In this document: positions 6,916 through 13,352 of the stretch, one piece after another
Layout of the letters: each line of letters starts with the position of its first letter
Numbering within the stretch: the stretch's first letter is position 1
Source of the DNA: Flemingiibacterium sp045578725
Lineage (GTDB): Bacteria; Bacillota; Clostridia; Oscillospirales; CAG-272
Length of the DNA: 13,352 nt
Assembly (NCBI GenBank): GCA_045578725.1
Contig: JAZNKS010000074.1
Span: 1 to 13,352, forward strand
Direction: 5' to 3'
Program-made: the position numbers and the translations under genes
The notes under the pieces: model-generated
The model's database searches: none
The model's input: the letters and a program-made list of their open reading frames with translations, nothing else
What the model was told of the DNA's origin: nothing

Positions 6916-8193
6916 ATGGATATGCAGAATTACCGCGAAACCTTTGCAGCCCTGCGTCCGCAGATCGATGCGGATACGGAAAAATACCGCAAGGCGGACA
7001 CAGCCATCCGGGTTGTCGATGCCGGCGGAGCACCGGTTCCCGGTGCCCGGATCCGCCTTCGGCAGAATACGCACGAATTTGATTTCGGCTGTAATTGCGT
7101 GAATCTCGGCGCAATGGGGCCGGATAATGAACGGTATGAAACAGCGCTTGCCAAACTGTTCAATCTTGTTACCACCACCTTCTGTCATTCGGTGATTGAG
7201 CCCAATCCCGGCGAATGGCGGTTTGCCGAGGGATCAAAGGAAATCTTCCGCCGTCCGCCTCCCGACCGCGTGGTGAAATTTGCGCACAAGTACGGTCTGA
7301 AGCTGAAGGGACAGCCGCTGCTTGCAGGCTCATGGTTCCCGGAATGGGCAAAGAATTTCACTAATGATGAGGTGCGTGCGCTGTACAGCGATTATTTCAA
7401 GCGGGTTGCCGAACGGTACGGGCACGTGTTCGATATTTTCGATCTCGTAAACGAGGCGTTCTGTCACAAAAATTTCCCGCTTTACACCGAGGAGTGCGAA
7501 TACGTGGATTGGGCGTTCCGGGAGGCGCAGGCGATGTTCCCCGCACACATCGACCTTGAGCTGAACGAGGCTACCGCGATCAACTGCGGCGCGCCGGCCG
7601 AACGGTACTATAATCTCGCAAGCCGCATCCTGCAGCAGAATATCCGTCTGAATTCCATCGGCTTCCAGTATCACCTGTTCAACGAAACCCAGGGCCGTGA
7701 GCACATCGCCGGCACCAGACTTCCGCTGGAAGAAATTTTCCGGACGTACCACCGCTTCTCCGAGCTCGGCGTCCCGCTGTATATCAGCGAGGTCACGATC
7801 CCGTCGAAATACGCCGACCACAGCCGCACCGAAGGCGAAGCCATCCAGGCGGAGCTTGCCGAAGCGCTGTACCGCCTGTGGTTCAGTATCCCGAAAATGC
7901 GCGGCATCATCTACTGGAACCTTGCGGACGGTGTGCATTGGAAGAAGGAAGGCGATTGCCTCGGCTGCCTGTGTGATGGGAATGTGTATGAAAAGCCTTC
8001 CTATCAGGCCCTCTATCAGCTCATCCACCGGGAATGGAAAACAACCGCCGCTCTCGAATCGGACCGTGACGGCAAGGCATCCCTGCGCGGCTTCAAGGGC
8101 GGTTATACGGGAAAAGTCACGGTAAACGATACGGATACGCCCTTTGCCTTTGATCTTTCCGACGGCTCCGAAGAGGTAACGGTAGTCATATGA
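6916..8193 (+). CDS. Cytoplasmic GH10-like glycoside hydrolase
   Basis: The 425-residue protein has no signal peptide. An N-terminal beta-sandwich-like segment (about 30-60, IRVVDAGGAPVPGARIRL then HEFDFGCN) precedes a barrel of the xylanase family 10 type. The acid/base is E180 in DLVNEAF and the nucleophile E292 in YISEV; QYH (251-253) and WNLADG (334-339) fit the family. A small C-terminal segment (about 375-425, with RGFKGGYTG) is common in intracellular members. The usual -1/-2 subsite signatures are changed: TTTFCHSVIEP stands where xylanases have an EN..K motif, and GQPLLAGSW where they have GHxLxWH. Activity on ordinary xylan is therefore doubtful; an imported oligosaccharide or glycoside is more likely. 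AGGAGG precedes the ATG, and the stop overlaps the next start. Confidence 0.88.
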   Translation: MDMQNYRETFAALRPQIDADTEKYRKADTAIRVVDAGGAPVPGARIRLRQNTHEFDFGCNCVNLGAMGPDNERYETALAKLFNLVTTTFCHSVIEPNPGEWRFAEGSKEIFRRPPPDRVVKFAHKYGLKLKGQPLLAGSWFPEWAKNFTNDEVRALYSDYFKRVAERYGHVFDIFDLVNEAFCHKNFPLYTEECEYVDWAFREAQAMFPAHIDLELNEATAINCGAPAERYYNLASRILQQNIRLNSIGFQYHLFNETQGREHIAGTRLPLEEIFRTYHRFSELGVPLYISEVTIPSKYADHSRTEGEAIQAELAEALYRLWFSIPKMRGIIYWNLADGVHWKKEGDCLGCLCDGNVYEKPSYQALYQLIHREWKTTAALESDRDGKASLRGFKGGYTGKVTVNDTDTPFAFDLSDGSEEVTVVI

Positions 8194-8945
8194 AAACCGC
8201 GCTTGTAACCGCCGGTACCTCCGGCACCGGGCGTGCCATCGCGGAGCGCTTTGCAAGGGAAGGCCTCTGTGTTGCCATCACGTCCCGCGAGCCCTCGCTT
8301 GCCGCCAGGGCGGCCGATGAGATTGCGGCAGCATACGGCACAGTCTGCCGGGGGTATGCGATGGAACAGAATGAGGAAGGATCCATACTCGCGCTCTATG
8401 ATGCGCTGGAAGCAGACGGTATGCTGCCGGATGCCATTGTGCTCAATGCGGCAGACCTCGGCATCGGGATGGATGCGCTGACCGTCACGGCACAGGATTT
8501 CACGCGGGTCATCACAACCAACCTTGTCGGTGAATTCCTGCTCATCCGGGAAGCGGCCGTACGGCATATGATCCGTCAGAAAAAAGGCGCGGCCGTCATC
8601 ATCGGATCCAATACAAGCCGGCGCGCCATCCGGAACCGCAGTGCCTACTGTGCATCAAAGGGCGGGCTGGTATCGCTGGCCAAGGCGCTGGCCCTCGATT
8701 TCGGGTGCTATGGCATCCGCGTGAACGCTCTGCTGCCGGGCTCCATTCATTCGGAGCGATGGGACGGTTTCGACGGAGAAACGCTTGCGGCAAAGCGTGC
8801 GCGCGTACCGATCGGGCGTGAAGCATTCCCGCAGGACATCGCCGAGGCAGCGTATTTTCTCGCATCCGATGCAGCGGCAACTATCAGCGGCACCGAGCTG
8901 ATCGTGGACGGCGGCGTGGATGCCCAGCTGTTCCCCGGTGTCTGA
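8190..8945 (+). CDS. Short-chain dehydrogenase/reductase (SDR family)
   Basis: This 251-residue classical SDR is an NAD(P)-dependent oxidoreductase, probably cytoplasmic. The nucleotide-binding motif reads VTAGTSGTG (6-14), with Ala in place of the first Gly of TGxxxGxG. LNAADLG (85-91) stands at the NNAG position. The catalytic set is N111, S140, Y153 and K157 (YCASK), and the C-terminus has the usual SGTELIVDGG. The ATG overlaps the stop of the GH10-like gene by four bases (ATGA), implying coupled translation. In this operon it may oxidise or reduce a sugar or sugar acid released by the hydrolase, next to the dehydratase step. Substrate and cofactor preference are not visible. Confidence 0.92.
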   Translation: MKTALVTAGTSGTGRAIAERFAREGLCVAITSREPSLAARAADEIAAAYGTVCRGYAMEQNEEGSILALYDALEADGMLPDAIVLNAADLGIGMDALTVTAQDFTRVITTNLVGEFLLIREAAVRHMIRQKKGAAVIIGSNTSRRAIRNRSAYCASKGGLVSLAKALALDFGCYGIRVNALLPGSIHSERWDGFDGETLAAKRARVPIGREAFPQDIAEAAYFLASDAAATISGTELIVDGGVDAQLFPGV

Positions 8946-8994
8946 TCGGGACCGATAACCCGGCTGCGGCCGTTCCGAAGCCTCCCCCGAAGCG

Positions 8995-9030
8995 AAAAAC
9001 AAAACCACCCGGCCGGGTGGTTTTGTTTTT
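8995..9030. terminator. Bidirectional terminator between convergent genes
   Basis: A perfect 18-bp inverted repeat: 8995-9012 (ending ACCACCCGG) mirrors 9013-9030 (starting CCGGGTGGT). A-rich and T-rich arms make it work on both strands. It ends the three-gene operon on plus and the ACT-MBL gene on minus. Confidence 0.9.
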
Positions 9031-9066
9031 CTGATCGATCCGCCTGCAAAGAACCGCATCCTGCCA

Positions 9067-10503
9067 TCAAATATTGACCGAATAATCCTTTTTGAATCCG
9101 TGTGCGCCGAAGATCTGCCAGTTTCCAACGCCAAGACGCTGCAGAATGGCTTTTCTTTCCTCCGCACAAAGCTTCGGATTCGTATCCACAGACGTCATCA
9201 GAATCGGTGCGTATTGGTTGTATTCCGCCTGTTCGGTGGTCAGGCCGTGCACGTTGATGTAAATATCGCCGGTAATCGCAATGTGATTGGAATAATCGAT
9301 CAGTACAATCTCGCCCGGCAAATGCCCGCCCTTTCCTTCATAAACCTCAAAATGAAGCTCTTCAAAATCGAAAAATCCTATTTGCGTCAGAGGTTCCGTC
9401 AACGGCTCCGTATCTTTCCATGGCGTGATGATTTTTTCCGGGCTGACAGGCCGGTAGGAGGTAAGAATCTTACAAATATTGATATACGGCTTGTGAAGGG
9501 GATTTTTTTCGCGGTATCCGTCCTTTCCAAGATACTCGTTTTTCAGGCAGTCCGCTGTTTTGTGAGTGGCAATAATCCGATCAAATACAGGCAGAAGGCC
9601 GCAATGGTCCACATCCGCATGGGTGACAAGGACCGTTTTGCTGACTTTATCGAAATCCGGGACCACTCTGGCCAGAACCGCAAGCATTTCTTCCTTATAG
9701 CAGGCATACCCGCTGTCTACAAACAGAAGCTTTTCACGGCTCCTGATTATCATGGTATTACTGCCGCACGGCGGTTCAATCAGGATGATTTCCGTATGGT
9801 CCGTCACCTTATGGGTGCTGATTCTCGGTGAAAAAGCTTTGCCTCTCGATGCGCCGAGAAGCTCGGCAAATTTTCTGATGCTGTCAAACGTTCTGTACGG
9901 TGAAAGTCCTTGCTCATCCAGCGTTTGCATGGCAAGATTAACATGAACCAGCAGCTCGCGGCTGACAGCTTCGGAAAGTCCCATCGTCTGCGACAATCCC
10001 AAAACATAGGTATTGTAAAAGATACTGTTGTCATAAACTTTTTCCGAGCTGTTATAATCGATAACGCGGACCCTGCACAGCTTTTCCGCTTCCTTCAGAA
10101 ATTCTGTGATTTTTCCGGTGTCATCAACGTAAAGACCCATCTTGAACAGCTGATAATCGGTTCCGTTTTCCTGCGAGCTGATATAGGATATATTAAAGTT
10201 GAAGTCATTGATCAAAACCAGAATATCCGTTACACTGCCCGGAACATCCCGCAGGCAGAACTCAAGCAGGACGATACTGGTTTTGTCAACATTGCTCTGC
10301 AGATAACCGATTTTTTCAAGTTCAATATCCGCCTTTTTCAGCTGTTCGGCGGTTCCCTCCGCATCAATAAACAGCGTGTGAGAATCGACAGCTTTGTTAT
10401 AGCTGACGCGGGTAATGTTGATGCCTAACGATGAAAAGCATTTGCTTGCTTTCAAAAATGCACCGATATGATTCGGCATGGATGTTACATAGGTCTTTTT
10501 CAT
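9067..10503 (-). CDS. ACT-ACT-metallo-beta-lactamase-fold protein
   Basis: The 478-residue protein begins with two ACT-like ligand-binding domains (about 3-67 and 78-148; YVTSMPNHIGAFLKASKCF, LEFCLRDVPGSVTDI). After a helical linker (about 160-225) comes a metallo-beta-lactamase fold (about 235-470). Metal motifs are THADVDHCG (H295, D297, D299, H300), GGHLPGE (H394), TGDI (D413) and AHG (H468). The usual second His of HxHxDH is Asp. The order and the 18-residue gap between H394 and D413 resemble flavodiiron proteins (HxExDH), but there is no flavodoxin domain. It may be a hydrolase or redox enzyme gated by a small ligand such as an amino acid; both reaction and ligand are unknown. AAGGTG precedes the ATG. 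No clear promoter was seen in the 120 bases upstream, which follow a terminator. Confidence 0.88.
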   Translation of the reverse strand: MKKTYVTSMPNHIGAFLKASKCFSSLGINITRVSYNKAVDSHTLFIDAEGTAEQLKKADIELEKIGYLQSNVDKTSIVLLEFCLRDVPGSVTDILVLINDFNFNISYISSQENGTDYQLFKMGLYVDDTGKITEFLKEAEKLCRVRVIDYNSSEKVYDNSIFYNTYVLGLSQTMGLSEAVSRELLVHVNLAMQTLDEQGLSPYRTFDSIRKFAELLGASRGKAFSPRISTHKVTDHTEIILIEPPCGSNTMIIRSREKLLFVDSGYACYKEEMLAVLARVVPDFDKVSKTVLVTHADVDHCGLLPVFDRIIATHKTADCLKNEYLGKDGYREKNPLHKPYINICKILTSYRPVSPEKIITPWKDTEPLTEPLTQIGFFDFEELHFEVYEGKGGHLPGEIVLIDYSNHIAITGDIYINVHGLTTEQAEYNQYAPILMTSVDTNPKLCAEERKAILQRLGVGNWQIFGAHGFKKDYSVNI

Positions 10504-10624
10504 TTTTTCACCTTACCGTTCCTCTTCGTTCTGTGTTCTGCCGCAGGCGGTCTGTCCATCGCCCTGTTTGGCCAAAGTGCTTGCTTTCTCACACGGAATT
10601 TTCGGAACGGCCTGTAAGATAGCG

Positions 10625-10650
10625 AAAAACCACCGGATTCGGTGGTTTTT
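10625..10650. terminator. Bidirectional terminator after the short transcription unit
   Basis: AAAAACCACCG (10625-10635), loop GATT, CGGTGGTTTTT (10640-10650): an 11-bp perfect stem with A/T arms. On minus it closes the unit that starts at the promoter 10898-10870 and separates it from the ACT-MBL gene. It is preceded by AGCG as in the terminator at 8995, so both have the look AGCGAAAAAC. Confidence 0.85.
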
Positions 10651-10709
10651 CTTACTTGTGCCGTTCCGTCACTTCCGATACCACGGCAGAAATGCAATAA
10701 AGCGATGTG

Positions 10710-10834
10710 TTACCACTCAATCAACAATACCGCGTTGTTATCCAGGCTGTTGAGATCACCGGCGGCTGCCCGCCTGCGTGCATCGGTTTGACAGGACGCA
10801 CTTTATTCTGAAGATTTACAAAGATATCAGCCAT
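10710..10834 (-). pseudogene. Probable internally deleted gene remnant (or small-protein gene of 37 aa)
   Basis: The ATG at 10834 has a strong site, GGAGGAG with a 6-base spacer, and a consensus promoter. It encodes MADIFVNLQNKVRPVKPMHA, then GGQPP and a short tail, stopping at 10721 after 37 residues. The part VRPVKPMHAGGQPP resembles, from memory, the start of long clostridial GH39-like glycosidases beginning KPMHxVGQPP. In the -1 frame the same stretch reads GDLNSLDNNAVLLIEW and then stops at 10710, which looks like the C-terminal end of a glycosidase. The parsimonious view is loss of the gene's interior with promoter, start, end and terminator kept. The alternative is a real small protein or a small RNA. 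No homology search was possible. Confidence 0.45.
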
Positions 10835-10869
10835 TTTTTTCTCCTCCGATCGTAAATCGGATATACTAT

Positions 10870-10898
10870 ATTATACCCCTCCTGATAAAATATGTCAA
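10870..10898 (-). promoter_or_regulatory. Consensus sigma-A promoter of the short unit
   Basis: TTGACA (10898-10893), 17-bp spacer, TATAAT (10875-10870), both hexamers perfect. Transcription should start near 10863, about 29 bases before the ATG at 10834, and end near 10625, giving an RNA of roughly 240 bases. Confidence 0.88.
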
Positions 10899-11078
10899 TC
10901 CCCTTCAGCCAAAAACTTTATGATTCCGAATCGTGTCATTCCCATCCGGTCAGAAAAAGCCATACGGTATTTCCGGAATCCATATCATCGTATACGATGT
11001 AATGAAGGACAAAGAAAACGCCTTTGCATCCCATTATGCTCGCTTCAAGACTCGCCGCTTCCGGGCGACACCGCTTGC

Positions 11079-11114
11079 AAAAAGGGGCTGTTGCATTTAG
11101 ATGCAACAGCGCCC
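11079..11114 (-). terminator. Terminator of the cysteine-rich surface protein gene
   Basis: On minus, GCTGTTGCAT (11110-11101), loop CTAA, ATGCAACAGC (11096-11087) form a perfect 10-bp stem. GGG and CCC extend it past a single bulged base, and TTTTT follows (11083-11079). It lies about 110 bases after the stop codon at 11226. Confidence 0.7.
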
Positions 11115-11115
11115 T

Positions 11116-11148
11116 GCGCTGCCGCAAGTTTCCAACTTGCAACAGCGC
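11116..11148. repeat. Second palindromic hairpin next to the terminator
   Basis: GCGCTG-cc-GCAAGTT, loop tcc, AACTTGC-aa-CAGCGC: thirteen pairs with a 2x2 internal loop. Its right arm repeats TGCAACAGCGC (11138-11148), also present at 11102-11112 in the neighbouring hairpin, so the arms could pair in alternative ways. It may be part of a dispersed palindromic element. Confidence 0.6.
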
Positions 11149-11225
11149 TTTCGTTTTCCGGCAAGTCAGGTCCAAAAAGATATCTTACCAGGCATACGGT
11201 TAATTGTCACTGCCGTGTATAGCTG

Positions 11226-13352
11226 TCATTTCTTTTTCTTCAGAGCCAATACCAGCACCGTGCTGCATACCGCAATGATTCCGCCAAAGCACGAAATAAG
11301 AAGTATGACCCAGCCCGGAGCACCGCCATTTGCCTGCGATGGATTCTCGCCGTTCTGTTCGTCGCCCGCCGACGTATCATCGCCGGATGAAGTCGTATCG
11401 TCAGGTTCGGAAGGCCCCGCGAGAATATATCCGCACGCATCACATCCGTTGTCCTCATCTGCATCCGTGTGATTGCCCTCGCCGCAGTCCATCCATACAG
11501 GCTCAATCTCAATATTTTCGGTGAGCTTATCACCTTTTTTGACTGCCTCACCCGTCGCTTTGTTTACCCAGCCCACGAAAATATTTCCGTCCTCCGTGGG
11601 GGCGAGGTTCGGAAGCGCAGGAACGCTGTTATCGCCGCCCTTTGTCAGGAGCTCCTTCGCCGCAGGGGTGCTTGTTGCCGGCTTTGAATCGCTATCGCCC
11701 GGATTCGCCGCCGGATCATCCGTACCTTCTTCCCCCGAAGTGCCGGAGGACGATTCTGTGTTCCCTGACGAAGGCTTCGACGTGACAAGCTTGTCATAAC
11801 CCGGAATAACAACTACAAATTTGTCTGCGGGAACGCTCAGTACCGGAACAGCCTCCTTTAATGTATACCCGCATATTCTGCATTCGCGCTCTTTTTCACC
11901 CTCAAAGGTATAGCCTGCCTTCACAACCGTTGTCCAGTCACCGAGCTTATGTGCCGTTTTTTCGGTGGTGATGTGACAGTATTTACATTCCTGCCAATGC
12001 TCGGATTCGGTATATTTGTTAACATAAGAATGCTTTACTGCGGACGTTTGCGTATCCGTATACGTGTGTCCGCACTCGCAGGTGTGTGTTGTATATCCGC
12101 CCGTTTCGCAGGTCGGCTCCGTTACGGCAGCGGTGTATTCGTGAGTATGTCCGCCGGTAAGCTTCGGAATCGCTTCTTCCTTCGTAAAGCCGCAGAAAGT
12201 GCAAGTGAAACTCACCACACCCTCCGCCTTTTTCGTCGCTTCCCCGGTGATCCTTCCCTCGCCGAATGTGTGCAGTTCGGAATTCAGCCTGATGTCGCAG
12301 CCGCTTCCGCACAGCGTCCAATGCTCATCCTCATCGTGTTCAATTTTACTGGAATTGCCGGCGCAATGACCGCCCTCGGTGCAGTAATGGTTCTTCCACT
12401 CCGCGCTCTCCGGACAAACGGCATGATCGCATCCGAGCTCCTCTGCGCTTTCGGCACAGCACCCCTCGCACATCCCGCAGTCGGGGCAGATCCCAACGCA
12501 ATTCTCACACTTGCCGCACGCATCACAAAAGCCTGTACAGTCCGCGCAGTATTCGCCGCAATCCGTGCAGATGTTGTCAGCACAGTCGCCGCAATAATGA
12601 CAGTCGCGGCACATCGTGTCGGCACAGTCGATGCATATGCCGCAGTCAGGACAGAATTCGTCTATACAACTGGAGCACTTGCCGCAGTCTTCACAGACGT
12701 TTTCCGCGCAGTCCATGCAAACAATGCCGCAATCCTCGCAGATTTCCGTGCAGTCGCCGCACAGGTAACAGTCCTCGCAAAACAGATCGTCCGCACATTC
12801 GCGGCAGATATCGCAGGACGCGCAGAATTCATCCGAGCAGTTTGAGCAAACCTCTCCACAGTCCGGACAGAGATCCGCACAGTTTTCACAGCCCTCACCG
12901 CAGGGACATACCGTTCCGCAGTCCGAGCACAGTCCGCAGGTTACGCAAAAGCTGTCCGAGCCGGCACAGTCAACACAGGTGCCGCATTCCGCGCACACCT
13001 CGTCATCCGAGCACACGCTGCACTTTTCGGCGCATTCGGGACAGATCTCCGCACAGTTTGAACAGCCCTCTCCGCAAATGCAAACGTAATCAACGCAGTT
13101 TTTGCAGATCGAGCAGGTGTCGCAGAAGCTGCCATCACCGCCAACGCAGTCACGGCAGATGCCGCAGTCGGTGCAAAGCTCATCAATAGCACAATTCGAG
13201 CATTTTTCTCCGCATTCCTCGCACATCACATCGACGCAGTTTGAGCAGCCCTCACCGCAGCCCACGCAAATGTAATCCACGCAGTTTTTGCAGATCGAGC
13301 AGGTGTCGCAGAAGCTGCCATCACCGCCAACGCAGTCACGGCAGGTGCCGCA
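11226..13352 (-). CDS. Cysteine-rich, membrane-anchored surface protein, N-terminus cut by window edge
   Basis: The frame is open from the window edge at 13352 (first codon TGC) to TGA at 11226, giving 708 visible residues; the GTG at 13280 is internal, not a start. Visible residues 1-298 are 20 complete and one partial four-cysteine module. Then come a His/Cys-containing stretch with the TCETGGYTTHTCECGHTYTD type repeats common in clostridial surface proteins, an acidic Ser/Thr/Gly linker, and an InlB/Flg_new-like repeat (FVGWVNKATGEAVKKGDKL to EPVW). A calcium-site-like DADEDNGCDACG and a second low-complexity linker follow. The end is one transmembrane helix (VILLISCFGGIIAVCSTVLV) and a KKKK tail. 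The tail puts the C-terminus inside and the modules outside; a signal peptide should lie beyond the window. Function is unknown; metal binding or thiol chemistry at the surface is possible. Confidence 0.9.
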   Translation of the reverse strand, partial: CGTCRDCVGGDGSFCDTCSICKNCVDYICVGCGEGCSNCVDVMCEECGEKCSNCAIDELCTDCGICRDCVGGDGSFCDTCSICKNCVDYVCICGEGCSNCAEICPECAEKCSVCSDDEVCAECGTCVDCAGSDSFCVTCGLCSDCGTVCPCGEGCENCADLCPDCGEVCSNCSDEFCASCDICRECADDLFCEDCYLCGDCTEICEDCGIVCMDCAENVCEDCGKCSSCIDEFCPDCGICIDCADTMCRDCHYCGDCADNICTDCGEYCADCTGFCDACGKCENCVGICPDCGMCEGCCAESAEELGCDHAVCPESAEWKNHYCTEGGHCAGNSSKIEHDEDEHWTLCGSGCDIRLNSELHTFGEGRITGEATKKAEGVVSFTCTFCGFTKEEAIPKLTGGHTHEYTAAVTEPTCETGGYTTHTCECGHTYTDTQTSAVKHSYVNKYTESEHWQECKYCHITTEKTAHKLGDWTTVVKAGYTFEGEKERECRICGYTLKEAVPVLSVPADKFVVVIPGYDKLVTSKPSSGNTESSSGTSGEEGTDDPAANPGDSDSKPATSTPAAKELLTKGGDNSVPALPNLAPTEDGNIFVGWVNKATGEAVKKGDKLTENIEIEPVWMDCGEGNHTDADEDNGCDACGYILAGPSEPDDTTSSGDDTSAGDEQNGENPSQANGGAPGWVILLISCFGGIIAVCSTVLVLALKKKK
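12459..13352 (-). repeat. Tandem four-cysteine module array within the surface protein gene
   Basis: The segment encodes 298 residues with 83 cysteines. Modules of 13-17 residues follow CxxCGx(2-3)CxxC with 3-6 residue acidic or small-residue spacers, in two types: CxxCxxCxxC and CxxCxxxCxxC. Two modules (VDYVC.C and GTVC.C) have C-x-C in place of the first CxxC. The array continues beyond the window edge. Confidence 0.93.
13095..13352 (-). repeat. 186-bp higher-order direct repeat in the cysteine array
   Basis: The 72 bases 13281-13352 match 13095-13166 at 71 positions, 186 bp (62 codons) apart. The intervening parts are more diverged. This indicates a recent unit duplication or ongoing homogenisation at the 5' end of the array, while modules nearer 12459 are diverged. 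Confidence 0.9.

Larger units (their letters stand above)
10899..11225. other. Intergenic region with palindromes, no convincing gene
   Basis: These 327 bases lie between the promoter of the short unit and the stop of the cysteine-rich gene. They hold a 14-bp perfect palindrome, CATCGTATACGATG (10986-10999), and two adjacent hairpins (11079-11148, listed separately). A minus frame at 10936-11175 is open for 79 codons but runs through both hairpins and has no good ribosome site, so it is not called. Confidence 0.6.

Noticed and set aside
5659..7188. 509-codon open frame on minus
   Set aside because: Antisense to the enolase-superfamily gene and the start of the GH10-like gene; covers the promoter and has no family motifs.
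7330..8256. 308-codon open frame on minus
   Set aside because: Shadow of the GH10-like gene, which has both catalytic glutamates in frame.
10504..10624. Promoter for the ACT-MBL gene
   Set aside because: No pair of hexamers near consensus with 16-18 bp spacing was found; only the ribosome site AAGGTG is clear.
10936..11175. 79-codon open frame on minus
   Set aside because: Runs through two hairpins including the likely terminator, lacks a ribosome site, and shows no known motif; it may be part of a dispersed repeat.
11949..12845. 298-codon open frame on plus, Ala/Val-rich
   Set aside because: A by-product of the repeated cysteine codons on minus; alanine- and valine-rich composition is the antisense reading of that repeat.
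13278..13280. GTG at 13280 as start of the cysteine-rich protein
   Set aside because: The same repeat pattern continues in frame to the window edge, so the codon is internal.
12459..13352. Possible CRISPR-like repeat array
   Set aside because: The repeats are in-frame coding modules with variable spacing and diverged sequence, not constant direct repeats with unique spacers.

Overview
The window looks like chromosome of an anaerobic Gram-positive bacterium of the Clostridia, moderately GC-rich by eye and probably gut-associated. The basis is strong AGGAGG-type ribosome sites, textbook sigma-A promoters, an oxygen-sensitive glycyl radical enzyme with its activase, a lipoprotein sugar-binding protein and a C-terminally anchored surface protein. 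The taxon is inferred. No rRNA, tRNA, CRISPR array, transposase or phage gene was seen.

Left part (1-8945) reads as a carbohydrate or sugar-acid catabolic locus. On the minus strand lie a glycyl radical enzyme (3' end cut by the window edge) and, overlapping it by ATGA, its radical-SAM activase. The pair has its own consensus promoter. Upstream is a monocistronic lipoprotein solute-binding protein with its own promoter and terminator, then an AraC-family regulator. Divergent from the regulator is a plus-strand operon of three tightly packed genes: a glucarate-dehydratase-like enolase-superfamily enzyme, a cytoplasmic GH10-like glycoside hydrolase, and a short-chain dehydrogenase. It ends in a perfect-palindrome terminator. 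The binding protein would bring in a glycoside, the hydrolase cut it inside the cell, and the dehydrogenase and dehydratase convert the released sugar or sugar acid. The pathway order and substrate are inferred.

The clearest new signal is regulatory. A 17-bp box, TAATCGTTTTSTTATAT, sits exactly 35 bp upstream of an identical TTTACA -35 element in both the binding-protein promoter and the three-gene operon promoter. The two copies flank the AraC gene. This predicts a small AraC regulon in which an orphan binding protein and the enzyme operon are controlled together, with the glycyl radical pair apparently outside it.

Right part (8946-13352) seems unrelated. It has an ACT-ACT-metallo-beta-lactamase fusion with an unusual HxDxDH metal motif. 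Next is a complete promoter-to-terminator unit that now encodes only about 37 residues and looks like an internally deleted gene. A 330-bp gap carries palindromes and the terminator of the last gene. That gene is a surface protein (5' end cut by the window edge) whose visible N-terminal part holds 83 cysteines in 298 residues, arranged as tandem four-cysteine modules.
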